A DNA stretch of 64,000 bases. Source: Christensenellaceae bacterium Phil1 (GTDB taxonomy: Bacteria > Bacillota > Clostridia > Christensenellales > CAG-138). The stretch covers positions 52,045 to 116,044 of the forward strand of contig MSGS01000045.1 in NCBI GenBank assembly GCA_001940855.1, given 5' to 3'. Positions 1 to 8,488 of the stretch are shown piece after piece. The notes under the pieces were generated by a model. That model was not told the origin of the DNA. It ran no database searches and saw only the letters and a list, made by a program, of their open reading frames with translations. Each line of letters begins with the position of its first letter. Position 1 is the first letter of the stretch. The translations under genes were made by a program, and so were the position numbers.

Positions 1-180
1 TTTGAGCAGGCCAACGGCATAAAGATACCCTACCGCATGGCCGAGCGCCGCGCCGGAGACATAGCCACCTGCTACGCCGGAACCGAAAAGGCGGCGCGCA
101 TGCTGAACTGGCGCGCGGAAAAAACATTGCAGGATATGTGCCGCGACGGCTGGCGCTGGCAGCAGAATTGCGTAAAATAA
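1..180 (+). CDS. galE: UDP-glucose 4-epimerase, C-terminal end (5' end outside window)
   Basis: The window opens inside a reading frame of 59 codons ending in TAA at 178-180. The residues match the C-terminal end of the GalE family: a basic RRAGD stretch that packs against the UDP-sugar, then YAGTEKAARMLNW and a tail with DGWRWQQN. The enzyme interconverts UDP-glucose and UDP-galactose with bound NAD in the cytoplasm. The Rossmann fold and the catalytic Tyr-Lys pair lie upstream of the window, so activity cannot be judged. A related sugar-nucleotide epimerase is possible, but the DIATCYAGT motif is typical of GalE. Confidence 0.8.
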   Translation, partial: FEQANGIKIPYRMAERRAGDIATCYAGTEKAARMLNWRAEKTLQDMCRDGWRWQQNCVK

Positions 181-193
181 CGGTATTTTACGT

Positions 194-221
194 TAAAATG
201 GCGCTTCCTACGCCATTTTTT
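194..221 (+). terminator. Rho-independent terminator after galE
   Basis: An inverted repeat AAAATGGCG / CGCCATTTTT with a 7-base loop lies 15 bases after the galE stop and runs into a T-rich tail. It separates galE from the next promoter. Confidence 0.75.
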
Positions 222-252
222 ATTGTTCACAGAATGTTAATATCCCTATTCA

Positions 253-281
253 TTGACACTTCTGCCCCTTTATTTTATTAT
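253..281 (+). promoter_or_regulatory. Vegetative promoter for the SH3-domain gene
   Basis: TTGACA at 253-258 and TATTAT at 276-281 are separated by 17 bases. Transcription should start near 288, leaving a leader of about 180 nt before the start codon at 471. Confidence 0.7.
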
Positions 282-287
282 ATTTAT

Positions 288-470
288 ATCATAGTTGCTT
301 CATAGCCCGAATGGGTGGGTTATGAATTTATTCACAGCAGTAGGTCAATAAACGCAGTGCAAAACAGAATATGGTGGACAAAAGCCACGGTTCGTGCGGA
401 ACAGGTGTTTTCGCTCCGGCCACACTGCACAGGCATAGTTTAACCAAATACTTTCAAAGGAGGTACCCAC
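288..470 (+). promoter_or_regulatory. Long structured 5' leader of the SH3-domain gene
   Basis: The leader holds at least two visible structures: CATAGCCC (301-308) pairing with GGGTTATG (317-324), and a closing helix GCAGTG (354-359) with CACTGC (423-428) that encloses smaller hairpins such as CACG/CGTG around 386-396. The AAAGGAGG ribosome binding site follows near 457. The size and compact fold suggest a cis-regulatory RNA, but I could not match it to the c-di-AMP (ydaO) or c-di-GMP consensus. The regulatory function is an inference. Confidence 0.4.
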
Positions 471-1400
471 ATGAAAAAGCATATTTCATTGATACTTGTA
501 CTGTTGTTCGCGCTTGCCGCGCTGCCGCTTGGCGTGCTTGCCGCGGGCAATGATTACCGCTATGCCACGGAACCCGTGAACATGCGCACAGGCCCCGGCA
601 CGCAATACGACGTTATACGCGAACTGCAAACCGGCGAGCAGGTTGAATATCTCAAGCGTTCCGGCAAATGGGCAAGGGTAAAAAGCGGCGATACCGAAGG
701 CTATGTTTTCGCAAAGTATCTCACGCGCGAAAAGCCCATCACCGCAGGCACGGTGCTTACGGCTAAAAGCGCCGTAAACGTGCGCAGCGAGGCAAGCACA
801 GCATCAGCAAAGCTCGGTAAATTGCCCAAAGGCAGCCTAATAACGGTTATTGCCGTGCGCGGAAAATGGATAGAAATAAACTGGAGCGGCAGCACCGCAT
901 TCGTATACAAGAAATATTTCAAGCATCTTAATACGGCCGGTATATCCATGCTGTACGCAGGCGATGTACGCACATTCTTTGAAACGTATTACAGCAGCGT
1001 ATACTTTGGCATATATATCGATAAAGATAACGGCGGCAAGCTCGGCGTGCGCGTATCATCCTCGGCAAACATAGCTAAAATTGCCGATGAGCTGAAGGCC
1101 ACGGGCAAGGTTGACATGGCATATATAAACATTCAGCCCTCCAAAATGCCTTCCTACGCCAACGCCGAATACATGCGCGGCATAACGCATAATATGCTCA
1201 CAAAGTATCTTGAGCTGCCCGAGGAGCAGCGCGACCTTATCCGCCTCAGCTCTGTAAATTACGACCCGCAGAGCGATACGGTGATAGTTGAAATAGTGCA
1301 GCTTGACGCGGCGGCGCAGCAGGCCTTTGAGCAATACATAGCCAAGGCGGACTATATCACGTTCCGCTCCGTAAAAATGCTTGCCGTTCCGCAAACCTAA
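471..1400 (+). CDS. Secreted protein with two bacterial SH3 domains
   Basis: 309 residues with a good signal peptide (MKKH then a hydrophobic stretch ending near LAAG at about residue 26). Two SH3b domains follow, at about 30-85 (NMRTGPGTQYDVI motif) and 95-148 (NVRSEASTASAKL motif). Domains of this type bind peptidoglycan or cell-wall peptides. The remaining 160 residues resemble no domain I recognise and carry no visible hydrolase motif. The start is fixed by AAAGGAGG nine bases upstream. The gene is probably monocistronic, with a promoter at 253 and a bidirectional terminator at 1414. It is likely a wall-binding protein acting outside the membrane; the exact role is unknown. Confidence 0.8.
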   Translation: MKKHISLILVLLFALAALPLGVLAAGNDYRYATEPVNMRTGPGTQYDVIRELQTGEQVEYLKRSGKWARVKSGDTEGYVFAKYLTREKPITAGTVLTAKSAVNVRSEASTASAKLGKLPKGSLITVIAVRGKWIEINWSGSTAFVYKKYFKHLNTAGISMLYAGDVRTFFETYYSSVYFGIYIDKDNGGKLGVRVSSSANIAKIADELKATGKVDMAYINIQPSKMPSYANAEYMRGITHNMLTKYLELPEEQRDLIRLSSVNYDPQSDTVIVEIVQLDAAAQQAFEQYIAKADYITFRSVKMLAVPQT

Positions 1401-1413
1401 GCCGATGTGCAGT

Positions 1414-1448
1414 AAAAGAGCCGCAGGGGTTATCCCCCGCGGCCTTTT
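1414..1448. terminator. Bidirectional terminator between SH3 gene and serA
   Basis: AAAAGAGCCGCAGGGG pairs with CCCCCGCGGCCTTTT, giving a GC-rich stem with A/T flanks on both sides. It can end transcription of both converging genes. Confidence 0.75.
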
Positions 1449-1469
1449 GCTGTTGCGCTGTATTTTGCT

Positions 1470-2375
1470 TTACGCGAAGTTCTTGATTATGTCAACAATC
1501 TCCGCGCCTACGCGCTTCTGCGCCTCTGCGGTCTGTGCGCCGATGTGCGGCGTGCAGCTCACATGGGGATGGCTGTAAAGCGCATGGTTCTTGGCGGGCT
1601 CTTCGGCGAACACGTCGAGGCCCGCGCCGCGCAGCTTGCCGCTTTCAAGGGCCGCAAGCAATGCGTCCTCGTCCACGTTGTTGCCGCGGCTGGTGTTTAT
1701 AACTATTGCGCCGTCCTTCATCTTGGCGATGGTATCGGCGTTTATCAGGGGCTTGCCGTCTATGCTGGGGGTGTGTACGGATATGAAGTCGGAATTGGCG
1801 AGCAGCTCATCCATTTCAACGTACTTCATGTTCTCGTTTTCAAGGCCTTCTGCCTTGAATATATCATACGCCAGCACCTTCATGCCCAGCGCCTGCGCCT
1901 TCGCGCCAAGCGCCTGGCCAATGCGGCCGTAGCCTATAACGCCCAGTGTCCTGCCCGCAAGCTCAATTCCCTTGTAGGCTTTCTTTTCCCACTTATCCTC
2001 GCGCATGGTGTGGCCGGCGATGGATATGAAGCGGGCAACGGAAAGCATATGCGCAAGGGCAAGCTCCGCAACGGTGTTGCTGGAAGCGCGCGGGGTGTTG
2101 CGCACATGTATGCCGTTTTCTTCCGCGTAAGCCACGTCTATGTTGTCCACGCCCACGCCGCCGCGGATTATCAGCTTCAGCTTGCCGGTTTCCTTGGCCG
2201 CGTCAATTATGGGCTTGCGTACCTTGGTCGCGCTGCGCACAACCAGAATGTCGTACTGCTTTACCTGTTCGGCCAACTCTTCGGGCTCGTAAAACTGCTC
2301 CACTACCTCGTGGCCCATTTCCTTCAGCGCCGCTATCGCGCTCTTATCCATTCCGTCGGATGCAAGTATCCTCAT
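1470..2375 (-). CDS. serA: D-3-phosphoglycerate dehydrogenase, short form
   Basis: 301 residues of the D-isomer 2-hydroxyacid dehydrogenase family, catalysing the NAD-dependent oxidation of 3-phosphoglycerate that opens serine synthesis. Visible motifs are the Rossmann turn GVIGYGRIGQALG at about 145-157, the NTSRGNN signature and the catalytic His in CTPHIGAQT near the C terminus. It ends shortly after this, so it lacks the regulatory ACT domain of the E. coli enzyme, as in many Clostridia. It lies 15 bases downstream of serC on the same strand, and that pairing supports the serine assignment over a generic hydroxyacid dehydrogenase. Confidence 0.9.
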   Translation of the reverse strand: MRILASDGMDKSAIAALKEMGHEVVEQFYEPEELAEQVKQYDILVVRSATKVRKPIIDAAKETGKLKLIIRGGVGVDNIDVAYAEENGIHVRNTPRASSNTVAELALAHMLSVARFISIAGHTMREDKWEKKAYKGIELAGRTLGVIGYGRIGQALGAKAQALGMKVLAYDIFKAEGLENENMKYVEMDELLANSDFISVHTPSIDGKPLINADTIAKMKDGAIVINTSRGNNVDEDALLAALESGKLRGAGLDVFAEEPAKNHALYSHPHVSCTPHIGAQTAEAQKRVGAEIVDIIKNFA

Positions 2376-2390
2376 TTTCGTTTCTCCTTA

Positions 2391-3479
2391 TTACTTGTTC
2401 TCGGCTTCAAACTTCTTCATGAATTCCACAAGGTATTCAACGCCTTCCATGGGCATGCAGTTATATATGCTCGCCCTCAGGCCGCCGGTGGAGCGGTGCG
2501 CCTTAAGGTTGGACATACCGGCCGCAACGCTTTCCTTAACGAACTTCGCGTCAAGATCCGCATTGGGCGTATTGAAGCGAACGTTCATCTTGGAACGGCT
2601 GCCCGGCTCTATCGTGGTGGTATAGAAATCGGAATGGTCAAGGCAATCGTAAAGCAGCGCGGCCTTCTTTTCGTTTATGGCCTTGCGCGCCTCAAGCCCG
2701 CCGTTTTCAAGCAGCCAATCCATTACCAGCTTGCATATGTAAATGCACCAGCAGGGCGGGGTGTTGTGCATACTCTTGGCCTCTGCATTTATGGTATAGT
2801 CGCACATGGTTGGGGTGATGGGGTTCACGTTGCCCAGCATGTCCTCGCGCACTATAACTATGGTCAGGCCCGCGGGGGCAACGTTCTTCTGCGCGCCAGC
2901 ATATATAAGGGCGAACTTGGATACGTCTATGGGCTCGCTCATTATGCAGCTGGACATATCGGCGACCAGGGGCACGTTTCCGGTATCGGGTATATAATCC
3001 CAGCAGGAGCCGTATATGGTGTTGTTGAAGCAGATATGCACATAGTCCGCCTCGGGATCGAGCTTCAGCTCTTCCTGGCGGGGAATGCGGGAGAAGCCAA
3101 TGTCCTTACCGGTCCAGGCGATGTTTACCTTGCCGTACTTTTCGGCTTCCTTGGCGGCCTTGCCGGAGAAATTGCCGGTCACAATATAGTCGGCCTTGTG
3201 GTTTTTGTTCATCAGGTTGAGCGGAACCATCGCAAACTGAAGCGTCGCGCCGCCCTGCATGAATATTACCTTGTAGTTATCGGGGATGTTCATTACCTTG
3301 CGCATCTGGGATTCGGCCTTAACGATTATGTCATCGTAAGCCTTGGAGCGGTGACTCATTTCCATTACGCTCATGCCGCTGCCTTCGTAGTTGAGCATGT
3401 TGTCCCTTGCGCTTTCAAGCACCTCTACCGGAAGCATAGAGGGGCCGGCAGAGAAGTTATAGATCCTGTCGTAAACCAT
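2391..3479 (-). CDS. serC: Phosphoserine aminotransferase
   Basis: 362 residues of the class V PLP aminotransferase family, converting 3-phosphohydroxypyruvate and glutamate to phosphoserine. The N terminus IYNFSAGPSMLP is the SerC signature, and the PLP lysine lies in YAGAQKNVAPAG. I place the start at 3479 (MVYDRI) because AAGGAG lies 8 bases upstream; an in-frame codon at 3497 would put the SD sequence inside the gene. It is the first gene of a serC-serA operon. The final step, phosphoserine phosphatase, is not in the window. Confidence 0.93.
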   Translation of the reverse strand: MVYDRIYNFSAGPSMLPVEVLESARDNMLNYEGSGMSVMEMSHRSKAYDDIIVKAESQMRKVMNIPDNYKVIFMQGGATLQFAMVPLNLMNKNHKADYIVTGNFSGKAAKEAEKYGKVNIAWTGKDIGFSRIPRQEELKLDPEADYVHICFNNTIYGSCWDYIPDTGNVPLVADMSSCIMSEPIDVSKFALIYAGAQKNVAPAGLTIVIVREDMLGNVNPITPTMCDYTINAEAKSMHNTPPCWCIYICKLVMDWLLENGGLEARKAINEKKAALLYDCLDHSDFYTTTIEPGSRSKMNVRFNTPNADLDAKFVKESVAAGMSNLKAHRSTGGLRASIYNCMPMEGVEYLVEFMKKFEAENK

Positions 3480-3542
3480 ATCTTTTCTCCTTAACACATA
3501 GTTATATTCCTTATGCCGGGCTAACCCCGACTTATATTGGTA

Positions 3543-3571
3543 ATTATACTCTTATTTTGTGCGCAAAACAA
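3543..3571 (-). promoter_or_regulatory. Promoter for serC-serA
   Basis: On the minus strand TTGTTT (3571-3566) and TATAAT (3548-3543) are 17 bases apart, giving a leader of roughly 55 nt before serC. The leader contains a short hairpin around GGGGTTAGCCC (3518-3530). Confidence 0.55.
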
Positions 3572-3674
3572 GGCCGCGGAAGCATTTCGCCATTTCTTTG
3601 ACAAATATATTATATCCAATGCCGTTTTAGGGCAAAAACAGCCGCTTTTTACTCATTTACACCCCTTTGCGCTA

Positions 3675-3703
3675 TGGACAATACTCCGCTCATACTGTAT
3701 AAT
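3675..3703 (+). promoter_or_regulatory. Promoter for arginine deiminase gene
   Basis: TGGACA at 3675-3680, 17 bases, then a perfect TATAAT at 3698-3703. The leader is about 50 nt. Other bases between 3572 and 3674 are AT-rich and show nothing further. Confidence 0.65.
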
Positions 3704-3760
3704 AGCATTGCATATACATTATGTATATACAAACACTTTATGCATTTTTAGAGGTGGCGC

Positions 3761-4978
3761 ATGGACAGATTTGTAAACCAATTTTCCGAAATAGGCAAGC
3801 TTAACGCCGTTATGCTGCACCGTCCGGGCGATGAATTGAACCAAGTCACGCCGGATTTTTTTGACGATATGCTGATAGACGATACGCTCTATCTTCCCGC
3901 GGCGCAGCGGGATCACGACCGCTTTGCCGAAATCTTACGCGAAAACGGCGCAGCCGTATATTATCTTAAAGACCTTTTCTGCGAAGTTATTGCGAACGAT
4001 AAATTAAGGCTTCAATATATAGAGGATTTCTTAACCCAAAGCCCCATCCCCGGAGACGCCGTGCGCGATGCCATACGCGCCTATCTTTTGCCCAAATCTC
4101 CAAGCGACTTGTTCGATGCCGTGGCCCGCGGCATACGCCCGCGCGACCTTGCTGCCATTCCAGGCAACCGCATAGCGCTTGACGTTACCAATGTTTATCC
4201 GTTTATACTCGACCCAATGCCGAATATTTACTTCACGCGGGATACGTCCATGTGCATTGGCGGCGGCATGGTAATAAGCAGCATGAGCATGCCCTCCCGC
4301 AGCCGTGAAACGCTGTTTACCCGCTATATACACGACTATCATCCCCTGTTCACCGCTTCTCCCGTGCCGCTGTGGTATGATAATGAGCAGCGGTATAATA
4401 TGGAAGGCGGGGACGTGCTTATTCTCTCCGATAAGCTGCTTGCAATCGGCTGTGGAGAGCGCACGAACATTGCCGCGGTGGAAATGCTTGCCAACCGCGT
4501 TTTTGCGGAAGGGTTTGAGCGCATATTGGTTTTCAACAATCCCCGCTCGCGCAAGTTTATGCACCTTGACGTGCTGTGCACAATGGTGGATTACGATAAG
4601 TTCATAACCCACCCCTGCATATATGAAAAGCAGTTTGACGTATACGAGCTTACCGGCAAGCCCGGGAAGCTTTCCATTTCCTGCACTACCGATCCGGTGA
4701 ATAAAATATTTGCCCGCTGCCTTGGCCTGTCCGCGGTAAAGTTCATTGAAATGGGCGGGGGCGATCCAATAATTGCCGCGCGGGAGCATTGGAACATGGG
4801 CTCGAATTCGCTCACGCTGTCCCCGGGCAACATTGCCGTATATGACCGCAACGAGGTTACTAACGAGCTTCTCATTAAGGCCGGCATAAAGCTGAATCTC
4901 GTCCCCGCGGGCGAGCTTGTGCGCGGGCGCGGCGGCCCCCGGTGCATGAGCATGCCCATAAACCGCAGTGCAATATAA
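3761..4978 (+). CDS. arcA: Arginine deiminase
   Basis: 405 residues, the usual length. The cytoplasmic enzyme hydrolyses arginine to citrulline and ammonia, the first step of the arginine deiminase energy pathway. Hallmarks are FTRDTS and GGGMVIS in the first half, NMEGGDVL (acidic catalytic residues), MHLDVLCTM (catalytic His), and the nucleophilic Cys near residue 395 in GGPRCMSMPI. It has its own promoter and terminator. Ornithine carbamoyltransferase, carbamate kinase and the arginine-ornithine antiporter are not adjacent, so the rest of the pathway must be elsewhere or absent. Confidence 0.92.
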   Translation: MDRFVNQFSEIGKLNAVMLHRPGDELNQVTPDFFDDMLIDDTLYLPAAQRDHDRFAEILRENGAAVYYLKDLFCEVIANDKLRLQYIEDFLTQSPIPGDAVRDAIRAYLLPKSPSDLFDAVARGIRPRDLAAIPGNRIALDVTNVYPFILDPMPNIYFTRDTSMCIGGGMVISSMSMPSRSRETLFTRYIHDYHPLFTASPVPLWYDNEQRYNMEGGDVLILSDKLLAIGCGERTNIAAVEMLANRVFAEGFERILVFNNPRSRKFMHLDVLCTMVDYDKFITHPCIYEKQFDVYELTGKPGKLSISCTTDPVNKIFARCLGLSAVKFIEMGGGDPIIAAREHWNMGSNSLTLSPGNIAVYDRNEVTNELLIKAGIKLNLVPAGELVRGRGGPRCMSMPINRSAI

Positions 4979-4981
4979 AAA

Positions 4982-5016
4982 ACAAGGGAGCAGCCTCAAC
5001 TCAGCTGCTCCCTGTT
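4982..5016. terminator. Bidirectional terminator between arcA and the kdpE-like gene
   Basis: ACAAGGGAGCAGC pairs with GCTGCTCCCTGT across a 9-base loop, followed by a T-rich stretch on the plus strand and preceded by an A-run that serves the minus strand. Confidence 0.8.
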
Positions 5017-5025
5017 ATTTTCTTT

Positions 5026-5736
5026 TTAATCCTCGCCTTCCGCCATGCGGTAGCCCACGCCCATCTCTGTCATAATGTAGCGCGGCTCCGCAGTGGAAGG
5101 TTCTATTTTGCGGCGAATATTCGCCATGTTAACGCGCAGTATCTGGTTGCCCTGTTTGGCGTTTGGGCCCCAAATATGCTTTATTATTGAATCATATGTA
5201 AGCACGCGGCCGGAGTATTTGCTCAACAGCGCCACTATTTTATACTCATTTTGGGTCAGATGCGCGTCTTCCCCGTTCACATATACGCGCCGCTTATCGT
5301 AGTCCACTTCAAGGTCGCCCGTATGAAAAACGCCTGTCTGCCGCTGCGCCTGCTCGCCTTCCCTCAGCTGAACATGCCTTAGCGCCGTGCGTATGCGGGC
5401 AAGCAGTTCGCTTGTGCCAAACGGCTTTGTAATATAGTCGTCCGCGCCCGATTCCAGCGCTTTCACCTTGTCCCGCTCCCTTGTGCGTGCGGAAACCACT
5501 ATTATGGGCACATTCGACCAGCCGCGCACGTTTTCTATTATCCCCTGTCCGTCCATGTCCGGCAGCCCAAGGTCAAGCAACACCAAATCCGGACAATGCG
5601 ACGTTATAAGTATTATTGCCTCCGCCCCGTTGTGCGCAACCATTGTATCGAACCCGTTGGCCTGAAGCACCGCGCTCACAAAGCTTGAGATATTATATTC
5701 ATCCTCTACTATAACTATTAGGTATTTATTGCTCAT
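5026..5736 (-). CDS. OmpR-family response regulator, KdpE-like
   Basis: 236 residues: receiver domain (about 1-120) with acidic pocket EDE at 11-13, phospho-acceptor Asp near 55 in LLDLGLPD, and the conserved Lys in DDYITKPF; then a winged-helix DNA-binding domain (about 140-232) with VLTYDSIIKHIWG and MGVGYRM. It overlaps the sensor gene by four bases (ATGA), so the two are translationally coupled. The closest family I recognise is KdpE, which controls the KdpFABC potassium pump, but no kdpFABC genes are here and the target is unknown. Confidence 0.85.
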   Translation of the reverse strand: MSNKYLIVIVEDEYNISSFVSAVLQANGFDTMVAHNGAEAIILITSHCPDLVLLDLGLPDMDGQGIIENVRGWSNVPIIVVSARTRERDKVKALESGADDYITKPFGTSELLARIRTALRHVQLREGEQAQRQTGVFHTGDLEVDYDKRRVYVNGEDAHLTQNEYKIVALLSKYSGRVLTYDSIIKHIWGPNAKQGNQILRVNMANIRRKIEPSTAEPRYIMTEMGVGYRMAEGED

Positions 5737-6851
5737 TCGTCCTCCTGTTGCTCGTCATAGTCATACAGTTCCATTTCCGCCATGTCCAGCGGAAGCGTGA
5801 ATTCAAATACAGCCCCGCCGTTCTGCCCATTATAGGCCCGCATTTTTCCTTCATGCGCGCTTATTATGGTGCTGCATACGCTAAGGCCTATGCCCATGTT
5901 TCGCTTTTTATCCTCGCTGCTGCCAACGCTGCGTTTAAAGTCCCCCTCCAATATGTGCGGCAGCAGGTTCGGGTCTATTCCCCGCCCATCGTCCGTCACG
6001 CGGAAAACGGCGTTTTCGCCCTCGCGTGATATGTCTAGCGTTATCTTCGTCATGCCGTCGGCGTGTATCGCCGCGTTTTCAAACAGGTTCATAATTACCT
6101 GCCTTATAAGCATCCCGTCCATGGGAACCAGCAGCAGCTCATCCGGCATATGTGTTTCCACCTTCACGTTTGGGAAATGCTTTCTGAACTGTGTTAGCGC
6201 AGATGCCGCAACCTCTTCAACAACTTCGCTTTCTTTTGCTATGTTCGCCCCGCCGTCCGGCGCGTCTATCCGCGTAACTATAAGCAGGTTTTCAACCAAT
6301 CTTATCAGCCATTGCGAGTCTTCCTCTATTTGGTTAAGCAGCTTGTTCTTTTCCTGCTCACTCAGCGTATCTCCGCCTTCCTTCAGCACGCTGCACGCGC
6401 CGCTTATGGCTGTCAGCGGGGTTCTCAGATCGTGTGAAACTGCGCGCAGCAGATTGCTTCGTGTCCGCTCGCGTTCGGCGTCTATCTTTAATTGTTCCTG
6501 CTCTTTTATTCTTGTGGTCAGCGTGCCCGTTATCATGGCCGCCGACAGCATGCTAAGTATCGCTATCGGGTATCCCGTCAATGTAAAGTTAAGCTGGTAA
6601 TACGGATATGTAAAAATGCAGTTCACTATCAGCACACCCAGTATGCTTGCCGCCACGCCGTAAATATATCCGTTCGTAAAGCGGGAAATTATAAGCACCG
6701 CCACGACGAACAATATCGCTTCGAACTTTTCTCCCCCCGCAAACGGCCGCAGCGCGTAGCACAGAAGCGTTGTCGCCGCTAACGTGCCGATCGTTATTCC
6801 AACGTCGCGCCAGGTTAACTTCGCGTTTTTCTTCTTCGCAGACGAGTCCAT
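5733..6851 (-). CDS. Sensor histidine kinase, KdpD-like with DUF4118 membrane domain
   Basis: 372 residues. A short cytoplasmic N terminus leads to four predicted membrane helices (about 18-110), the DUF4118 segment of KdpD. A HisKA domain with phospho-acceptor His140 (AVSHDLRTPLTAISG) and a HATPase domain with N, G1 (DDGRGI) and G2 (GIGLS) boxes follow. The large N-terminal KdpD and Usp domains of full-length KdpD are absent. Start supported by AAAGGGGAT. An upstream TATAAT lies at 6889-6884 on the minus strand but no good -35 is visible. Signal unknown; potassium or envelope stress are possible. Confidence 0.85.
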   Translation of the reverse strand: MDSSAKKKNAKLTWRDVGITIGTLAATTLLCYALRPFAGGEKFEAILFVVAVLIISRFTNGYIYGVAASILGVLIVNCIFTYPYYQLNFTLTGYPIAILSMLSAAMITGTLTTRIKEQEQLKIDAERERTRSNLLRAVSHDLRTPLTAISGACSVLKEGGDTLSEQEKNKLLNQIEEDSQWLIRLVENLLIVTRIDAPDGGANIAKESEVVEEVAASALTQFRKHFPNVKVETHMPDELLLVPMDGMLIRQVIMNLFENAAIHADGMTKITLDISREGENAVFRVTDDGRGIDPNLLPHILEGDFKRSVGSSEDKKRNMGIGLSVCSTIISAHEGKMRAYNGQNGGAVFEFTLPLDMAEMELYDYDEQQEDE

Positions 6852-7031
6852 GTGTATCCCCTTTACCGTGATAGCTTCCTCGTATTATAAATGTACAACG
6901 ATTTTCATTTTATTGCAATGCCGCATATTGTCCACTTAGGCCATAATAAATGCTCTCTTTACGGCTTAGCGCGTCATCTTAACGCTTTCTTTACGGTGCA
7001 TCCCCAAACTTGTGCCAAAATACGCACACAA

Positions 7032-7049
7032 GGGCGGCAAAAGCCGCCC
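7032..7049 (-). terminator. Probable terminator after the radical SAM gene
   Basis: GGGCGGC AAAA GCCGCCC forms a perfect 7-bp hairpin 16 bases past the stop codon, followed on the minus strand by TTGTGTG. The T-tract is weak. The rest of 6852-7064 contains no recognisable gene. Confidence 0.5.
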
Positions 7050-7064
7050 CTATGTTGCATAGTT

Positions 7065-7940
7065 TTATAATCTTCTCCACGCTTCGTCTTTTATCGGCGC
7101 GCGGCCGCTAAGCGCACGGTCAATCTCTCTTAACATGCGCGGCGTGTCCGTATTAAGCGTTCCTTTAAGGTTTATGTAGTTGGATGCATGGTTCGCGCGG
7201 AACACCGTGCCCTCGCTATCCATGTTTTCAAGCATTATTCTGCATTCTTCAAGCGCCGTTGCAGGCCCGACAGGCTTCAGCCTACCCGCCCTGTATTCGT
7301 CGTACATTGGGCAGCCCGGCTCAAGCATAAGCGAGAGCAGGCCGAAATAGTCCGGCTTCATGCTGCTTACGGCTTCTGCCGTGGCCTTCGCGTGTGCGGC
7401 GGAGCCTTCGTCCCCCGCAAGGCCCAGTATCGCCGTCAGCGAAACAGCAAATCCCGCCTGCTTGGCCCGCTGACCGGCAAGTATTATTTCCTCCGCCGTT
7501 GCGCCCTTATTTATGCGCCTGAGCACGTTCTCGTCGCCCGATTCAAGGCCCATGTATAATAGCTCCGTGCCCGCGTCATGCAGCGCCTTCAGCTCGTCAT
7601 CCGTCTTTATAAGCACGCTTTTTGGTGAAGCATACATGCTCACCCTTTCGCATTCCGGGAATATGCGCCTTACCGCCGCGCTTATCTTTAGCTGCTCCTC
7701 GCTTTTGCGTATGAACGCATCGCCGTCGGCAAAAAATATTCGCTTTATGCTGCTTGCAAATCCGCGCGCGCGCTCAAGGTCCGCTATAACGTCCTCCGTG
7801 CTTCTTATGCGGAACTGCTTTTCCTTATACATTGTGCAAAAAGCGCAGCGGTTGTGGCTGCACCCTATGGTGGATTGTACTATAAGGCTGTATGCCTCGC
7901 TCGGCGGGCGGAATATGCGTCCTTCGTAAAAATCTCCCAC
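7065..7940 (-). CDS. Radical SAM protein
   Basis: 291 residues. The iron-sulfur cluster motif is Cys27-X4-Cys32-X2-Cys35 in TIGCSHNRCAFCTMYK, followed by an Elp3/HemN-like core with GLESGDE (SAM-binding) and a conserved helix with ATAEEI. This subfamily is widespread in Clostridia as a generic radical SAM protein with no assigned substrate. The start is GTG, preceded by AAGGGGC. It follows the CBS-domain gene by only three bases, so the two are co-transcribed. No partner peptide or precursor gene is nearby that would identify a substrate. Confidence 0.8.
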   Translation of the reverse strand: MGDFYEGRIFRPPSEAYSLIVQSTIGCSHNRCAFCTMYKEKQFRIRSTEDVIADLERARGFASSIKRIFFADGDAFIRKSEEQLKISAAVRRIFPECERVSMYASPKSVLIKTDDELKALHDAGTELLYMGLESGDENVLRRINKGATAEEIILAGQRAKQAGFAVSLTAILGLAGDEGSAAHAKATAEAVSSMKPDYFGLLSLMLEPGCPMYDEYRAGRLKPVGPATALEECRIMLENMDSEGTVFRANHASNYINLKGTLNTDTPRMLREIDRALSGRAPIKDEAWRRL

Positions 7941-7943
7941 GGT

Positions 7944-8399
7944 TTATGCCCCTTCCGCGTTTGCCGCCGCGGCATTTTCCTGCTTCTGCGCGATTTCGGG
8001 ATGGGTAAGCTTATAGTAATATTGCAGTATATCGCGCCTGGTAACAATGCCTATGAAAGAGCCTAAATCGTCCGTCACGGGAACAAAGTTCTGGTTCTGC
8101 GCCATCAGGAAAAGATCCTCAAGCGATGCGTTCACGTTAACGGCCTTGTTGCGGTCCGCCTTAAGTATGTCCTTAACATACAGCCGCTCCTGCGCGTGGT
8201 TATCCCATGCGGATTCGTCCGTCAGCTTCCATAAAAAGTCGCCCTCGGTAACGGTTCCCCTGTATTTGCCGTCCCTGTCTATAACGGGTATGGCGGTATA
8301 GCCGTAGTGTCTCAGCTTCTCAAGCCCCTGCCTCAGGGTGTTGTCATAATAGATATAGGCCGTGCTAACCTTTGGCCTCAGAAAAAACAGCACATTCAT
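7944..8399 (-). CDS. CBS-domain protein
   Basis: 151 residues comprising two CBS motifs (about 1-60 and 75-135), with the IPVIDRDGKYRGTVTEGDFL and FVPVTDDLGSFIGIVTRRDIL signatures. CBS pairs bind adenine nucleotides and act as energy or ligand sensors. There is no attached catalytic domain, so it probably acts as a free regulator. It is related to the B. subtilis YkuL/CcpN-partner type of small CBS protein, though I cannot assign a partner. First gene of a two-gene unit with the radical SAM gene; a TATAAG-like -10 lies about 35 bases upstream. Confidence 0.8.
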   Translation of the reverse strand: MNVLFFLRPKVSTAYIYYDNTLRQGLEKLRHYGYTAIPVIDRDGKYRGTVTEGDFLWKLTDESAWDNHAQERLYVKDILKADRNKAVNVNASLEDLFLMAQNQNFVPVTDDLGSFIGIVTRRDILQYYYKLTHPEIAQKQENAAAANAEGA

Positions 8400-8488
8400 G
8401 TCCGTATCTCATTCACCAACCTTTGCTTATAGCATACCATAAACTCAGCCCAAAATGGTGGCAACATTGTTAAATGGAAAATTATATA

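Noticed and set aside
288..470. c-di-GMP or c-di-AMP riboswitch assignment for the leader
   Set aside because: Some short motifs such as GCAAA occur, but the conserved core of neither class is present; kept only as an unassigned leader.
371..553. Small plus-strand frame within the SH3 leader
   Set aside because: No ribosome binding site, overlaps the true start, and lies in sequence that folds as RNA.
1545..3494. 649-codon plus-strand frame opposite serA and serC
   Set aside because: The minus-strand genes have clear family motifs and ribosome binding sites; the opposite frame has none.
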